Assembly: GCF_004011865.1 (NCBI RefSeq)
Contig: NZ_RKLP01000010.1
Location: 1 to 64,000, forward strand
Reading direction: 5' to 3'
DNA length: 64,000 bases
Origin: Prescottella agglutinans
GTDB taxonomy: Bacteria > Actinomycetota > Actinomycetes > Mycobacteriales > Mycobacteriaceae
Each line of letters begins with the position of its first letter. The stretch's first letter is position 1. The notes beneath the pieces were generated by a model that saw nothing but the letters and a program-made list of their open reading frames with translations, was not told the origin of the DNA and did not search any database. Positions 44,035-53,498 of this stretch are shown one piece after another. Both the position numbers and the translations under genes were made by a program.

Positions 44035-44961
44035 GTGACCTCCTTCGGGATCACTAACGGACCCGCGCCTGCACGATTGACGGTTGGACTCGTCTCGGCG
44101 GGACGGGTCGGAACAGCAATCGGTGCCGCACTCGAGCGGGTCGGACATGTCGTGGTCGCGTGTGCCGCGGTCTCCGACGCATCCATCCACCGCGCCGAGA
44201 CGCGCCTTCCGGACACCGAGATCCTGCCGGTGCCCGACGTCGCGGCCCGCGCCGAACTGTTGATCCTCGCCGTTCCCGACGACGAACTCGCCGGCCTGAT
44301 CAAGGGTCTGGCCGCGACCGAGGCGGTGCGCCCCGGCACGATCGTCGTCCACACCTCCGGTGCCAACGGCATCGGGATCCTCGAACCACTCACCGCGCAG
44401 GGCGTCGTGCCGCTGGCGATCCATCCCGCGATGACCTTCACGGGTCACGCCGAGGACACCGCCCGGCTGTCCGACGCCTGCTTCGGGATCACCGCCGCCG
44501 ACGACATCGGCTACGCGATCGGCCAGTCGCTCGTGCTGGAGATCGGTGGCGAGCCGGTTCGGGTCCGCGAGGACGTCCGCGCGCTGTACCACGCGGCCCT
44601 CGCACACGGCAGCAACCACCTGGTCACGCTGGTCGTCGACGCGGTCGAGGCGCTGCGCGTGGCGCTCGAGGGCCAGGAACTGATGGGTCAGGAACTCGTC
44701 GGCGGCGATCCCAACGGGCTGCCGGAGCGGGTGTTGCGTCCGCTGCTGTCCGCGGCGCTCGACAATGCGCTCCGGCGCGGGCAGTCGGCGCTGACCGGGC
44801 CCGTCGCGCGTGGCGATGCCGCCGCGGTAGCCAAGCACCTCGAGGTTCTCGGGGACGTCGACCCGCAGTTGGCCGCCGGATACCGGGCACTGTCGTTGCG
44901 AACCGCGCAGCGCACGGGCTCGAAGCCGGCACTGATGGATGTACTCGAGGATCGAGGATGA
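44035..44961 (+). CDS. Rossmann-like, DUF2520 domain protein
   Basis: This is a 308-residue protein with an N-terminal NAD(P)-binding fold ([21 protein letters not shown]) and a C-terminal helical DUF2520 domain ([25 protein letters not shown]). It has GAGAGGACG before GTG 44035. It lies 16 bases upstream of panC. The fold is like ketopantoate or hydroxy-acid reductases, so it may fill the ketopantoate reductase step; that is inference. Confidence 0.8.
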   Translation: MTSFGITNGPAPARLTVGLVSAGRVGTAIGAALERVGHVVVACAAVSDASIHRAETRLPDTEILPVPDVAARAELLILAVPDDELAGLIKGLAATEAVRPGTIVVHTSGANGIGILEPLTAQGVVPLAIHPAMTFTGHAEDTARLSDACFGITAADDIGYAIGQSLVLEIGGEPVRVREDVRALYHAALAHGSNHLVTLVVDAVEALRVALEGQELMGQELVGGDPNGLPERVLRPLLSAALDNALRRGQSALTGPVARGDAAAVAKHLEVLGDVDPQLAAGYRALSLRTAQRTGSKPALMDVLEDRG

Positions 44962-44977
44962 GCAAGGAATGGGCACT

Positions 44978-45913
44978 GTGACCGAAGCATCTGCACTGCA
45001 GGGCGGATACAAGCGCGGCGAACTGACCGTGCACCACGACCCCGCGATCCTGACGCGGGTGTCGAAGGCGCTGCGCGGCGTGGGCCGCCAGGTCGCGCTC
45101 GTCCCGACGATGGGTGCACTGCACGCCGGCCACATCGAGCTGGTGCGCCAGGCCAAGCTGACCGGCGCGGTGGTGATCGTGTCGATCTTCGTCAACCCGC
45201 TGCAGTTCGGCGCGAACGAGGATCTCGACGCGTACCCCCGCATGCTCGACGCCGACCTCGAACTGCTGCGCGCAGAGGGAGTCGAGTTGGTGTTCGCGCC
45301 CACCGCGTCGGCGATGTACCCGGAGGGCCCGCGCACCACCGTGCTCCCCGGTCCGCTGGGCGCCGACCTCGAGGGGCAGAGCCGGCCGACGCACTTCGCC
45401 GGCATGCTCACCGTCGTCGCGAAGCTGCTGCAGATCGCCGCCCCCAACGCCGCGTTCTTCGGTGAGAAGGACTACCAGCAGCTCACGCTCATTCGGCAGA
45501 TGGTCCGCGACCTCAACTTCGACGTGCGGATCGTCGGCGTGCCGACGGTCCGTGAGCAGGACGGCCTGGCGCTGTCGTCCCGGAACCGTTACCTCGATCC
45601 GGAGCAGCGGCAGCTGGCCACCACGCTGTCGGCGGCGCTCGTCGCCGGCGCCCACGCCGCCGCCGGCGGTGCGGACGCGATCCTCGCGACCGCGCGTGAG
45701 GTGCTCGCAGCCGTGCCCGAGGTCGAGGTGGACTACCTCGAGGTCCGCGCGGCGGATCTCGGTGTGGCCCCCGAGCGGGGCGACGGCCGACTCCTCGTCG
45801 CGGCCCGGATCGGCACCACCCGACTGATCGACAACGTCGGTGTCGCGGTGGGTACCGGATTCCTCGAACGCGACGCGCAGGCAAGCGATCCCGCCGTCGC
45901 AGACATCTACTGA
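44978..45913 (+). CDS. panC: Pantothenate synthetase
   Basis: This is a 311-residue enzyme that condenses pantoate with beta-alanine using ATP. Landmarks are [15 protein letters not shown] (HIGH-like), [26 protein letters not shown] and [14 protein letters not shown] 44978 has AAGGA about ten bases upstream; the in-frame ATG at 44969 is too close to that site. panC, panD and coaX follow in order. Confidence 0.94.
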   Translation: MTEASALQGGYKRGELTVHHDPAILTRVSKALRGVGRQVALVPTMGALHAGHIELVRQAKLTGAVVIVSIFVNPLQFGANEDLDAYPRMLDADLELLRAEGVELVFAPTASAMYPEGPRTTVLPGPLGADLEGQSRPTHFAGMLTVVAKLLQIAAPNAAFFGEKDYQQLTLIRQMVRDLNFDVRIVGVPTVREQDGLALSSRNRYLDPEQRQLATTLSAALVAGAHAAAGGADAILATAREVLAAVPEVEVDYLEVRAADLGVAPERGDGRLLVAARIGTTRLIDNVGVAVGTGFLERDAQASDPAVADIY

Positions 45914-45945
45914 CCTCCAGTCCCACCGAAACCGAAGGGCCGAAC

Positions 45946-46368
45946 ATGCTGCGCACCATGATGAAGTCGAAGATCCACCGTGCCACGGTCACCCACGCCG
46001 ACCTGCACTACGTGGGTTCGGTGACCGTCGACCAGGATCTGATGGAGGCGGCCGACCTGCTCGAGGGCGAGCAGGTGACGATCGTCGACATCGACAACGG
46101 CGCCCGCCTCGAGACGTACGTGATCACCGGTGAGCGTGGCTCGGGTGTCATCGGAATCAACGGTGCCGCAGCGCATCTGGTCAACCCCGGTGATCTCGTC
46201 ATCCTCATCGCCTACGGCGTGATGAACGAGCAGGAGATCCGCGAGTACGCGCCGCGCGTCGTGTTCGTGGACGCCGACAACAAGCCGGTCGAGCTCGGTT
46301 CGGACCCCGCGCACGCGCCCGAGGGTTCCGGCCTGATCACGCCCCGGATGCTCTCCAGTCTGGTGTAG
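45946..46368 (+). CDS. panD: Aspartate 1-decarboxylase precursor
   Basis: This is a 140-residue pyruvoyl enzyme that makes beta-alanine from aspartate. The self-cleavage site is Gly24-Ser25 in [26 protein letters not shown] and [18 protein letters not shown] are typical. The start follows a GAAGGG ribosome site. The product feeds panC immediately upstream. Confidence 0.97.
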   Translation: MLRTMMKSKIHRATVTHADLHYVGSVTVDQDLMEAADLLEGEQVTIVDIDNGARLETYVITGERGSGVIGINGAAAHLVNPGDLVILIAYGVMNEQEIREYAPRVVFVDADNKPVELGSDPAHAPEGSGLITPRMLSSLV

Positions 46369-46372
46369 GGCG

Positions 46373-47185
46373 GTGCTCCTCACCGTCGACGTCCGGAACA
46401 CCAACATCGTTCTCGGACTGTTCACCGGCAGCGGTTCCCACTCGAAGCTGGTGCAGGACTGGCGGATGCGCACCGACCCGCGGCTGACCGCCGACGAGTT
46501 GGCGCTCAAGTTCCGGGGACTGCTGGGCGCGAACGCCGAACAGGTCACCGGCGTCTCGGCGCTGTCGACGGTGCCGTCGGTGCTGCGCGAGATCCGGGTG
46601 ATGCTGGGCCGCTACTGGGATCACGTCCCGCACGTCGTGGTCGAGCCCGGAGTGCGCACCGGGGTTCCCCTCCTGGTCGACAACCCCAAGGAGGTGGGTG
46701 CCGACCGCATCGTCAACAGTCTTGCGGCGCACCATTTCTACGACAGTGCGTGCATCGTCGTGGACTTCGGCACCTCGACGTGTGTCGACGTCGTGTCCGC
46801 GAAGGGGGAATTCCTCGGCGGCGCAATCGCTCCCGGTCTGGAGATCTCCACCGACGCGCTGGCGCAGCAGTCCGCCGCGCTCCGCAAAGTCGAACTGGTG
46901 CGACCGCGGTCGGTGGTCGGCAAGAACACCGTCGAATGCATGCAGTCCGGTGCCGTGTTCGGGTTCGCCGGCCTGGTCGACGGATTGGTCAGACGAGTTC
47001 GACAGGAGCTCACGGCATTCGGAGGCACGGACGTCGCCGTGATCGCGACGGGCGACAGCGCGCCGCTGATCATGCCGGAGTGCGAGACGGTCGAGCATCA
47101 CGAACCGGACCTCACGCTCGAGGGGCTGCGACTGGTGTACGAGCGCAACCTCGCCCGTCGCGGAGCGCGCCGCACCGAGATCTGA
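46373..47185 (+). CDS. coaX: Type III pantothenate kinase
   Basis: This is a 270-residue acetate/sugar kinase-fold enzyme that phosphorylates pantothenate, the first CoA-specific step. The phosphate-binding loop is [14 protein letters not shown], and [26 protein letters not shown] and [10 protein letters not shown] follow. Actinobacterial CoaX has DVRNT instead of the general DxGNT. GTG 46373 is four bases after the panD stop, so they are cotranslated. Confidence 0.94.
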   Translation: MLLTVDVRNTNIVLGLFTGSGSHSKLVQDWRMRTDPRLTADELALKFRGLLGANAEQVTGVSALSTVPSVLREIRVMLGRYWDHVPHVVVEPGVRTGVPLLVDNPKEVGADRIVNSLAAHHFYDSACIVVDFGTSTCVDVVSAKGEFLGGAIAPGLEISTDALAQQSAALRKVELVRPRSVVGKNTVECMQSGAVFGFAGLVDGLVRRVRQELTAFGGTDVAVIATGDSAPLIMPECETVEHHEPDLTLEGLRLVYERNLARRGARRTEI

Positions 47186-47256
47186 GACGGGCGTCACCGG
47201 GGCGGCAGGGCTGCGTGGGGTTCCGTCCGCGCCGATGTTGTGTCACACTGTTCGAC

Positions 47257-47298
47257 ATGTTCCGTTGCATGAGCGCCCAGGAGTGTTGTCGAGGCTGA
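47257..47298 (+). CDS. Cys-rich leader ORF (13 codons), cysteine-responsive attenuator
   Basis: ATG 47257 opens a 13-codon ORF, MFRCMSAQECCRG, with Cys at positions 4, 10 and 11. There is no ribosome site upstream, so it is probably leaderless. In mycobacteria, leaderless polycysteine ORFs before cysteine dioxygenase and rhodanese operons act as cysteine-sensing attenuators; this copy sits before exactly such genes. Its stop is 40 bases before the dioxygenase ATG. Confidence 0.78.
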   Translation: MFRCMSAQECCRG

Positions 47299-47311
47299 AC
47301 GCCGCCTCGAC
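47288..47311 (+). promoter_or_regulatory. Attenuator-like hairpin over the leader stop codon
   Basis: GTCGAGGC (47288-47295) pairs with GCCTCGAC (47304-47311), a perfect 8-bp stem with an 8-base loop. The left arm includes part of the second adjacent Cys codon and runs to the stop, so a ribosome stalled at the Cys codons would keep it open. Confidence 0.55.
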
Positions 47312-47338
47312 CAATTTCACTTTCCTGGAGCTCTGCTC

Positions 47339-47896
47339 ATGCTTTCTGCGTATTCTCTCGACGTTTCCACGTCCACGTCCGATTTCAGCTCGCTGCCGAC
47401 CCGGCTGCGCCCCGCTGACCTGCTGCGTCTCACCGATCAGGCCGCCGCCGAGGTCCTCGAGGGCCGCCACGACCACCTGCTGCCGTCGTCCTTCCCGACC
47501 GGCGAGCGCTGGTCGACCCGCCTCCACTCCGACGACGACGTCGATCTCTGGCTGATCAGCTGGGTCCCGGACCGGTCGACCGAATTGCACGACCACGCAG
47601 GATCTTTGGGCGCGCTGACGGTGCTGAGCGGCACCCTCGCCGAGTACCGCTGGACCGGCGGCGAACTCCGTCGCCGGACGCTCGAGGCCGGCGATCAGGC
47701 GGCGTTCCCGCTCGGGTGGGTGCACGACGTGATGCGTGCCCCCGGACCCGTCACCGACAGCACCGAACCCACGCTGAGCGTGCACGCATACTCGCCGCCG
47801 CTCACCGCAATGTCCTTCTACGAGGTCACCGGGCAGAGCGCGTTGCGCCGTACCCGCACCGAGCTGACCGATCTGCCCGAAGGGGGCCACAAGTGA
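47339..47896 (+). CDS. Cysteine dioxygenase family protein
   Basis: This is a 185-residue cupin that oxidises cysteine to cysteine sulfinate. The iron-binding motif is HDHAGSLGALTVLSG (HxH) with the third His in GWVHDVM, followed by SVHAYSPPL. GGAG lies eight bases upstream. The stop overlaps the next gene (GTGA). The Cys-rich leader fits induction when cysteine is plentiful. Confidence 0.88.
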   Translation: MLSAYSLDVSTSTSDFSSLPTRLRPADLLRLTDQAAAEVLEGRHDHLLPSSFPTGERWSTRLHSDDDVDLWLISWVPDRSTELHDHAGSLGALTVLSGTLAEYRWTGGELRRRTLEAGDQAAFPLGWVHDVMRAPGPVTDSTEPTLSVHAYSPPLTAMSFYEVTGQSALRRTRTELTDLPEGGHK

Positions 47897-48315
47897 CCAT
47901 CGACGAAATGCTCGACGACGCCCGCGCTCAGCTCGACCGCATGTACGTGTTCGAGATCGCGGCGGCCGTCCGCCGCGGCGCGATCTTCGTGGACATCCGC
48001 CCGCAGGCCCAGCGCGCGCTCGAAGGCACCCTGCCCGGGGCGCTCGCGATCGAGCGCAACGTCCTCGAGTGGCGGCTCGACCCCACCAGCAGCGCGCACC
48101 TGGCGCTGGCCGTCGACCACGACGTCGAGTGGGTGATCGTGTGCTCCGAGGGCTACACCTCGAGCCTGGCGGCGGCGTCGCTGCGGCAGTTGGGTCTGAA
48201 CAAGGTCACCGATCTGGTCGGCGGCTACAAGGCGATCAAGTCGGCCGGCCTGCTCGGCGCCCTGATCGCGCAGACGCACTGCGTCCGCGAGCTGGCGACG
48301 GTCTCCGCGCACTGA
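47893..48315 (+). CDS. Rhodanese-like sulfurtransferase
   Basis: This is a 140-residue single-domain rhodanese. FVDIRPQAQRALEGTLPGAL is the first conserved segment, and the catalytic Cys is in IVCSEGYTSSLAA. LVGGYKAIKSAGL ends the domain. It transfers sulfane sulfur to thiophilic acceptors. It overlaps the dioxygenase by four bases, so the pair handles cysteine sulfur together. Confidence 0.88.
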   Translation: MTIDEMLDDARAQLDRMYVFEIAAAVRRGAIFVDIRPQAQRALEGTLPGALAIERNVLEWRLDPTSSAHLALAVDHDVEWVIVCSEGYTSSLAAASLRQLGLNKVTDLVGGYKAIKSAGLLGALIAQTHCVRELATVSAH

Positions 48316-48330
48316 CCGCTGCCGCCGTGG

Positions 48331-48377
48331 CCGAATGTCACATCGGTTCAGTTCGACTGAACGCGTGTGACATTCGG
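48331..48377. terminator. Bipartite hairpin after the rhodanese gene
   Basis: CCGAATGTCACA (48331-48342) pairs perfectly with TGTGACATTCGG (48366-48377), and an inner stem GTTCAGT/ACTGAAC is separated by a three-base bulge on each side. No T tract follows. It probably ends the dioxygenase/rhodanese message in either direction. Confidence 0.65.
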
Positions 48378-48528
48378 TCAGAGGAGCGGGGTGCCGTCCG
48401 GCGAGCCCGGACGGGAACCGAACCGTCCGGACGCTCCGGACGGGCGTCCGTTCCGCCCCGCGCCGGCATCCCGTGCGGTGGCCGAGAGCGTCGCCGTGCT
48501 ACCGGCGCCATCTCGACTGATGCCGCCC

Positions 48529-48534
48529 TATAGT
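48529..48534 (+). promoter_or_regulatory. -10 element of lysS
   Basis: TATAGT at 48529-48534 lies ten bases before the GTG start of lysS. A transcript would start within a few bases of, or at, the start codon, so it is short-leadered or leaderless. Confidence 0.6.
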
Positions 48535-48544
48535 CTTGTACCCC

Positions 48545-50053
48545 GTGAGTGAAGCACCCGCCCAGCCAGTCGACGACACCCCCGAGCAGCTCCGGATCCG
48601 CCGCGAGAAGCGGGAGCGTCTGCTCGCTCAGGGTCAGGAGCCGTACCCGGTGTCGGTTCCGCGCACTCATTCGCTCGCGGAGATCCGTGCCAAGTACCCC
48701 GACCTGGAGCCGGATGCGAGCACCGGCGACATCGTCGGCGTGGTCGGCCGCGTCATCTTCGTCCGCAACACCGGCAAGCTGTGCTTCGCGACGCTGCAGG
48801 AGGGTGACGGCACCCAGCTGCAGGCGATGCTGAGCCTGGCGAACGTCGGCGAGGACGCGCTCGCGGCGTGGAAGTCCGACGTCGACCTGGGCGACTTCGT
48901 GTTCGTCCACGGTGAGGTGATCAGCTCGCGTCGCGGTGAGCTCAGCGTCATGGCCGACGCATGGCAGATGGCGGCGAAGTCGCTGCGCCCGATGCCGGTC
49001 GCGCACAAGGAGATGAGCGAGGAGTCTCGCGTGCGTCAGCGCTACGCGGACCTGATCATCCGCCCCGAGGCCCGCGACATGGCGCGCAAGCGCGTCGCCG
49101 TGGTGCGCGAGCTGCGCAACGCGCTCGAGCGTCGCGGCTTCCTCGAGGTCGAGACCCCGATGCTGCAGACCCTGCACGGTGGCGCCGCCGCCCGCCCGTT
49201 CGTCACGCACTCGAATGCGCTCGACATCGACCTGTTCCTGCGCATCGCACCGGAGCTGTTCCTCAAGCGCTGCGTCGTCGGCGGTATCGAGAAGGTCTTC
49301 GAGATCAACCGCAACTTCCGTAACGAGGGCGTCGACTCGACGCACTCGCCGGAGTTCGCGATGCTCGAGACGTACGAGGCCTACGGCACGTACGACGACT
49401 CGGCGAAGATGACCCGGGAGCTGATCCAGGAGGTCGCGCAGGCGGCGTTCGGTACACAGGTCGTCACCCTCGCCGACGGCACCGAGTACGACCTCAGCGG
49501 TGAGTGGAAGACGATGGAGATGTATCCGTCGCTGTCCGCCGCGATCGGCGTCGAGGTCACCCCGGAGACCACCGTCGAGGAACTGCTGGCGCTGGCCGCC
49601 AAGGTCGGCCTGGAGGTCCCGAAGGACAAGGGATACGGCCACGGCAAGCTGGTCGAGGAGCTGTGGGAGCACCAGTGCGGCGATCAGCTGTACGAGCCCA
49701 CGTTCGTCCGGAACTTCCCGGTCGAGACGTCGCCGCTCACCCGTCAGCACCGGAGCCTGCCGGGCGTGACGGAGAAGTGGGATCTCTATGTTCGCGGATT
49801 CGAACTCGCGACGGGGTATTCCGAGCTGGTCGATCCGATCATCCAGCGCGAGCGTTTCATGGATCAGGCGCGACTCGCCTCGGCGGGTGACGACGAGGCC
49901 ATGGTCCTCGACGAGGAGTTCCTGGCCGCGATGGAGCAGGGCATGCCTCCGACCACCGGTACCGGTATGGGAATCGATCGTCTCCTCATGGCTCTCACGG
50001 GATTGGGAATCCGGGAAACCATCTTGTTCCCAATTGTCCGGCCCTCGCGCTGA
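48545..50053 (+). CDS. lysS: Lysyl-tRNA synthetase, class II
   Basis: This is a 502-residue class II synthetase that charges tRNA-Lys. It has the N-terminal OB fold ([20 protein letters not shown]), motif 1 ([21 protein letters not shown]), motif 2 ([19 protein letters not shown]) and motif 3 ([13 protein letters not shown]). GTG 48545 is chosen because it follows the -10 element; upstream TTG 48536 is unlikely. It is followed by lsr2, as in mycobacteria. Confidence 0.97.
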   Translation: MSEAPAQPVDDTPEQLRIRREKRERLLAQGQEPYPVSVPRTHSLAEIRAKYPDLEPDASTGDIVGVVGRVIFVRNTGKLCFATLQEGDGTQLQAMLSLANVGEDALAAWKSDVDLGDFVFVHGEVISSRRGELSVMADAWQMAAKSLRPMPVAHKEMSEESRVRQRYADLIIRPEARDMARKRVAVVRELRNALERRGFLEVETPMLQTLHGGAAARPFVTHSNALDIDLFLRIAPELFLKRCVVGGIEKVFEINRNFRNEGVDSTHSPEFAMLETYEAYGTYDDSAKMTRELIQEVAQAAFGTQVVTLADGTEYDLSGEWKTMEMYPSLSAAIGVEVTPETTVEELLALAAKVGLEVPKDKGYGHGKLVEELWEHQCGDQLYEPTFVRNFPVETSPLTRQHRSLPGVTEKWDLYVRGFELATGYSELVDPIIQRERFMDQARLASAGDDEAMVLDEEFLAAMEQGMPPTTGTGMGIDRLLMALTGLGIRETILFPIVRPSR

Positions 50054-50182
50054 CCGGGAGTTTTCAATTCGCTATTGACGAGTCTTCGAAATCGGTGATT
50101 CGGGGGTACCATTGCTTTCGAGTTACCGGCTGGGGCGCATCGCGTCCGGGCATCGACGCGTCATTCGGAAGGAATTGACCCC

Positions 50183-50536
50183 ATGGCAAAGAAGGTCACT
50201 GTAACGCTCATCGACGACGTCGATCAGGATGCCACCGCCGATGAAACGGTCGAGTTCGGACTGGATGGGGTTCTGTACGAGATCGATCTGTCTTCCGATA
50301 ATGCGGCAAAGCTGCGCGAGCAGCTCGACGTGTGGGTTTCGCATGCGCGCAAGGTGACGAATCGTCGTCGTGGCGGTAAGGCGGCCTCGGGTGCTGCGGC
50401 GTCCTCGACGCGCGCATCGGTGGACCGCGAGCAGAGTGCAGCGATTCGGGAATGGGCCCGTCGCAATGGCTTCACGGTGTCCTCTCGGGGCCGAATCTCC
50501 GCGGAAATCACCGAGGCGTACAACAAGGCTCACTGA
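50183..50536 (+). CDS. lsr2: Nucleoid-associated protein Lsr2
   Basis: This is a 117-residue DNA bridging and silencing protein that binds AT-rich, often foreign, DNA. The N-terminal dimerisation domain ([21 protein letters not shown]) and the C-terminal AT-hook-like RGR in TVSSRGRIS are intact. It has a GGAAGGA ribosome site. The gene and its leader are visibly less GC-rich than the surroundings, which is usual for lsr2. A hairpin GTCGGA/TCCGAC (50542-50561) after it may terminate it. Confidence 0.96.
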   Translation: MAKKVTVTLIDDVDQDATADETVEFGLDGVLYEIDLSSDNAAKLREQLDVWVSHARKVTNRRRGGKAASGAAASSTRASVDREQSAAIREWARRNGFTVSSRGRISAEITEAYNKAH

Positions 50537-50604
50537 TTGCGGTCGGAGCACGTCTTCCGACGATTCGGATCCGGGCGTAAAGATCGACTGCTAGGGTCCG
50601 CGAT

Positions 50605-51552
50605 GTGCAGCTGAGGCGATTCATTACGGGCGCGGTGCTTTCGGTTTTGTCGCTGGCATGTATGGCTGGGCCGGCGGTGGCGCAGGAGACCTACCCGGTG
50701 TCCTACAACTTCCTTGCGGGAATCCCCTTGGAATTGGGCAATCCGGGCGGGTCTGCGCCGGGGTCGAACGACTGGTCGTGTAAACCGTCCGATCGGCACC
50801 CGAATCCAGTTGTGTTGGTTCACGGAACCGGCGGTAACCGACAGGACAATTGGGGAACCTACGCTCCACTCCTCGCGAACGAGGGGTATTGCGTCTTCGC
50901 CCTCACCTACGGCGCATTCGAAGATCTGCCCTGGCCCATTTTGGCAATCGGCGGAATGAAGCCCATCGAGCAGAGTGCTCAGCAGTTGAGCGATTTCGTG
51001 GATCGGGTCCTGCAGTCGACCGGCGCGCGGAAGGTCGATCTGGTCGGGCATTCGCAGGGCACGTTGATGCCGACGTACTACGTCAAGCGTCTCGGCGGAG
51101 CCGACAAGGTCGACAAGTACGTGTCGCTCGCGCCGCTGTGGAACGGTACGGACGCGTTCGGTGCCGCACAGATGGTCGGGGCCGTGCGGGCGGCCGGCGC
51201 CGGAGCGCTCGTCGACGACAGCATCGGGGCGTTGTGCGAGGCGTGCACGCAGATGGTGGCGGGTTCCGACTTCATGACGGCGCTGGAGTCCGACGGGATC
51301 TACGTGCCGCAGGTGACCTATACCAACATCATGACCCGCTACGACGAACTGGTCGTGCCCTACACGAGCGGGTTCCTCGTCGCGCCCAACGCGACCAACG
51401 TCGTCGTGCAGGACGGGTGCAGCACGAACTACGGTGAGCATGCGGCGATCGCCGCGGAACCGGTGGCCGCGGCGTACGTGCTCAATGCGCTGGACCCGGG
51501 TCGTCAGCGACCGGTGCCGTGCCAGTTCGTCGCACCGATCACGGGAGGCTGA
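50605..51552 (+). CDS. Secreted lipase/esterase, LipA/EstA (class 2) type
   Basis: This is a 315-residue exported hydrolase. A signal peptide (about 1-26, ending AGPAVAQE) is followed by NPVVLVHGTGGNRQDNW (oxyanion region) and VDLVGHSQGT (nucleophile elbow). Two pairs of Cys could form disulfides. The GTG start is eight bases after TAGGGT (50592-50597), so the message is probably leaderless. The natural lipid is unknown. Confidence 0.87.
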   Translation: MQLRRFITGAVLSVLSLACMAGPAVAQETYPVSYNFLAGIPLELGNPGGSAPGSNDWSCKPSDRHPNPVVLVHGTGGNRQDNWGTYAPLLANEGYCVFALTYGAFEDLPWPILAIGGMKPIEQSAQQLSDFVDRVLQSTGARKVDLVGHSQGTLMPTYYVKRLGGADKVDKYVSLAPLWNGTDAFGAAQMVGAVRAAGAGALVDDSIGALCEACTQMVAGSDFMTALESDGIYVPQVTYTNIMTRYDELVVPYTSGFLVAPNATNVVVQDGCSTNYGEHAAIAAEPVAAAYVLNALDPGRQRPVPCQFVAPITGG

Positions 51553-51641
51553 CGCTCCACAGGCCTCCTCACGGACCCTCAGAGACGCATTAATTTGCGT
51601 GGGTAAGGTTCCGCTCCGGCGATCCGGCCGGGGGAAGGAGT

Positions 51642-53498
51642 ATGCGCGTGCGAGCGGTTCCGCAGGCGGCGACGGGTGACGATCTCGAGTCGTGCGTGCC
51701 TGCGACACGGAACCGCACGTGGCGGCTGTCGGCCCGGCAGGTGCTGGTGATGGCCTCGGTCCTCGTCGCCGCGCAACTCGTGGTCCGGGGCGTGGTCGCG
51801 TTCGCGGGCGACTTCTACTGGGACGACCTGATCCTCGTCAGCCGGTCGGGGCAGTGGCCGGCGCTGTCGGGCGAGTTCCTGTTCTACGACCACGACGGTC
51901 ATTTCATGCCTGCCGCGTTCCTGGTCGCGTGGCTCTCCACGGCGGTGGCGCCGCTGAACTGGACGGTGCCGGCGCTGACGCTGATCGCGCTGCAGGCGTT
52001 CGCGTCGTTCGCGGTGTTGCGGGTGCTCCGGCTGCTGCTGGGGACCCGGCCGGTGGTGTTGCTGCCGCTGACGTTCTATCTGTTCTCGCCGCTGACGCTG
52101 CCGTCGTTCGCGTGGTGGGCCGCGGGCCTGAACTCGCTGCCGATGCAGATCGGGCTGGCGTGGGTGGCGGGCGACGCGATCCGGCTGTGCCGCACCGGAC
52201 GAATCCGCTTCGCGGTGTCGGGGGCGGTCGTGGCGGCGCTGTCGCTGGCGTTCTTCGAGAAGTCGGCGCTGGTGCCGTTCGTCGCGTTCGCGGTCGTCGC
52301 GCTGATGTACCGCGTCGACGGGATCGAGCGTCCGGTCCGGGCGGCGCTGGTGCGCGGGCGGGCGTTGTGGGTCCCGCTCGCGGTGGTGGTGGCCGGGTGG
52401 GCCGCGGCATACATGTACTTCACCCATTCCCGCCTGGTGGTGCCGTCGGCGACGCAGACGGTCGGGCTGGCGCATCACGGCACGTCCCTCGGTCTGGTGC
52501 CGACCCTGCTCGGCGGGCCGTGGGCGTGGGATCGGTGGCCGCCGAGCCCGCCGTGGGCGACGCCGCCGGCGGTGCTGGTGGTGCTGGGATGGCTGGCCGT
52601 GGCGGCGGCCCTGGCGTGGTCGCTGCGGTACCGGCAGCGCACCGCGGGCATCTGGGTGTCGATGGTCGCCTACGTCGCCGTCTCCGAGGCCGCGATGGTC
52701 CTCACCCGGTCCGGGCCCGACACCGCGTACGAACTGGCGCAGACCCTCAGATACGTCGCCGACAGCGCGGTCGTCATCGCGATCGGCTCGGCGCTGATCG
52801 TGCGCGCGCCCCGGCGGCCCGGGGTGCGCCCGCTGTTGCGGCCGCACCCGGTGTTCGTGGCCGCGTTGGCGGTGCTGTTCGTCGCGAGCAGCCTGTGGTC
52901 GACGGCGACGTTCACGGCACGATGGCGCGACAACCCGACCGTCGACTACCTCGCGAACGGGCGGGCGGCGCTCGCCGCGAATCAGGACACCCCGCTGCTG
53001 GACCAGCCGGTGTCGATCTACGTGCTGCTGCCCGTCGCATACCCGCACAACACGACCAGTCACATCTTCGGGCCGCTGCGGGAGCGTCCCGAGTTCGCGC
53101 GGTCCACCAACTATCTGCAACTGTTCGACGACTCCGGCAAGCTGATCCCCGCCGCGGTCACACCGGCCCGCAACATCGGGCAGGGCCCGGTGCCGGGTTG
53201 CGGCTACCGCGTCGAGGACGAGTCGGTCGAGTTGCCGCTGGACGGCCCGCTCATCGACTGGGAGTGGACGGCGCAACTCAACTACTTCGCGAGCGCCGAC
53301 GGCGTCGTCGAGGTGGGGCTGAACCGCAGCGGCGACACCGCGACGGTGTCGGTGGAGGCCGGGCTGAACCAGGTGTTCGTGCGACTGTTCGGTGCGGGTG
53401 ATGCGCTGCGGGTGCGGACCGTGACGCCCGGACTCGAGCTGTGCGTGGGGGCCGGCCCGGTCGGGTCCGTCGCACCGGCACCGGGTGCGGGGTCGTGA
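51642..53498 (+). CDS. Polytopic membrane protein, GT-C glycosyltransferase-like
   Basis: This is a 618-residue membrane protein with about ten helices up to residue 420 and a soluble C-terminal domain (about 430-618). An acidic pair in the first outer loop (FYWDDLILVS) followed by HDGHFMPAAFL resembles GT-C fold glycosyltransferases that use lipid-linked sugars. The start has GGGGGAAGGAG. It overlaps the acyltransferase gene by four bases, so both probably modify the same envelope glycan or lipid. Confidence 0.7.
   Translation: MRVRAVPQAATGDDLESCVPATRNRTWRLSARQVLVMASVLVAAQLVVRGVVAFAGDFYWDDLILVSRSGQWPALSGEFLFYDHDGHFMPAAFLVAWLSTAVAPLNWTVPALTLIALQAFASFAVLRVLRLLLGTRPVVLLPLTFYLFSPLTLPSFAWWAAGLNSLPMQIGLAWVAGDAIRLCRTGRIRFAVSGAVVAALSLAFFEKSALVPFVAFAVVALMYRVDGIERPVRAALVRGRALWVPLAVVVAGWAAAYMYFTHSRLVVPSATQTVGLAHHGTSLGLVPTLLGGPWAWDRWPPSPPWATPPAVLVVLGWLAVAAALAWSLRYRQRTAGIWVSMVAYVAVSEAAMVLTRSGPDTAYELAQTLRYVADSAVVIAIGSALIVRAPRRPGVRPLLRPHPVFVAALAVLFVASSLWSTATFTARWRDNPTVDYLANGRAALAANQDTPLLDQPVSIYVLLPVAYPHNTTSHIFGPLRERPEFARSTNYLQLFDDSGKLIPAAVTPARNIGQGPVPGCGYRVEDESVELPLDGPLIDWEWTAQLNYFASADGVVEVGLNRSGDTATVSVEAGLNQVFVRLFGAGDALRVRTVTPGLELCVGAGPVGSVAPAPGAGS

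Noticed and set aside
47241-47266. TGTCACA resembling an ECF41 -35 element before the Cys leader
   Set aside because: No CGTC occurs at 16 bases (only CGTT at 15), and a start there would remove the leader ORF.
47235-47555. A 106-codon frame overlapping the Cys leader and the dioxygenase start
   Set aside because: It runs out of frame through the dioxygenase gene, which has clear family motifs; it is a shadow.
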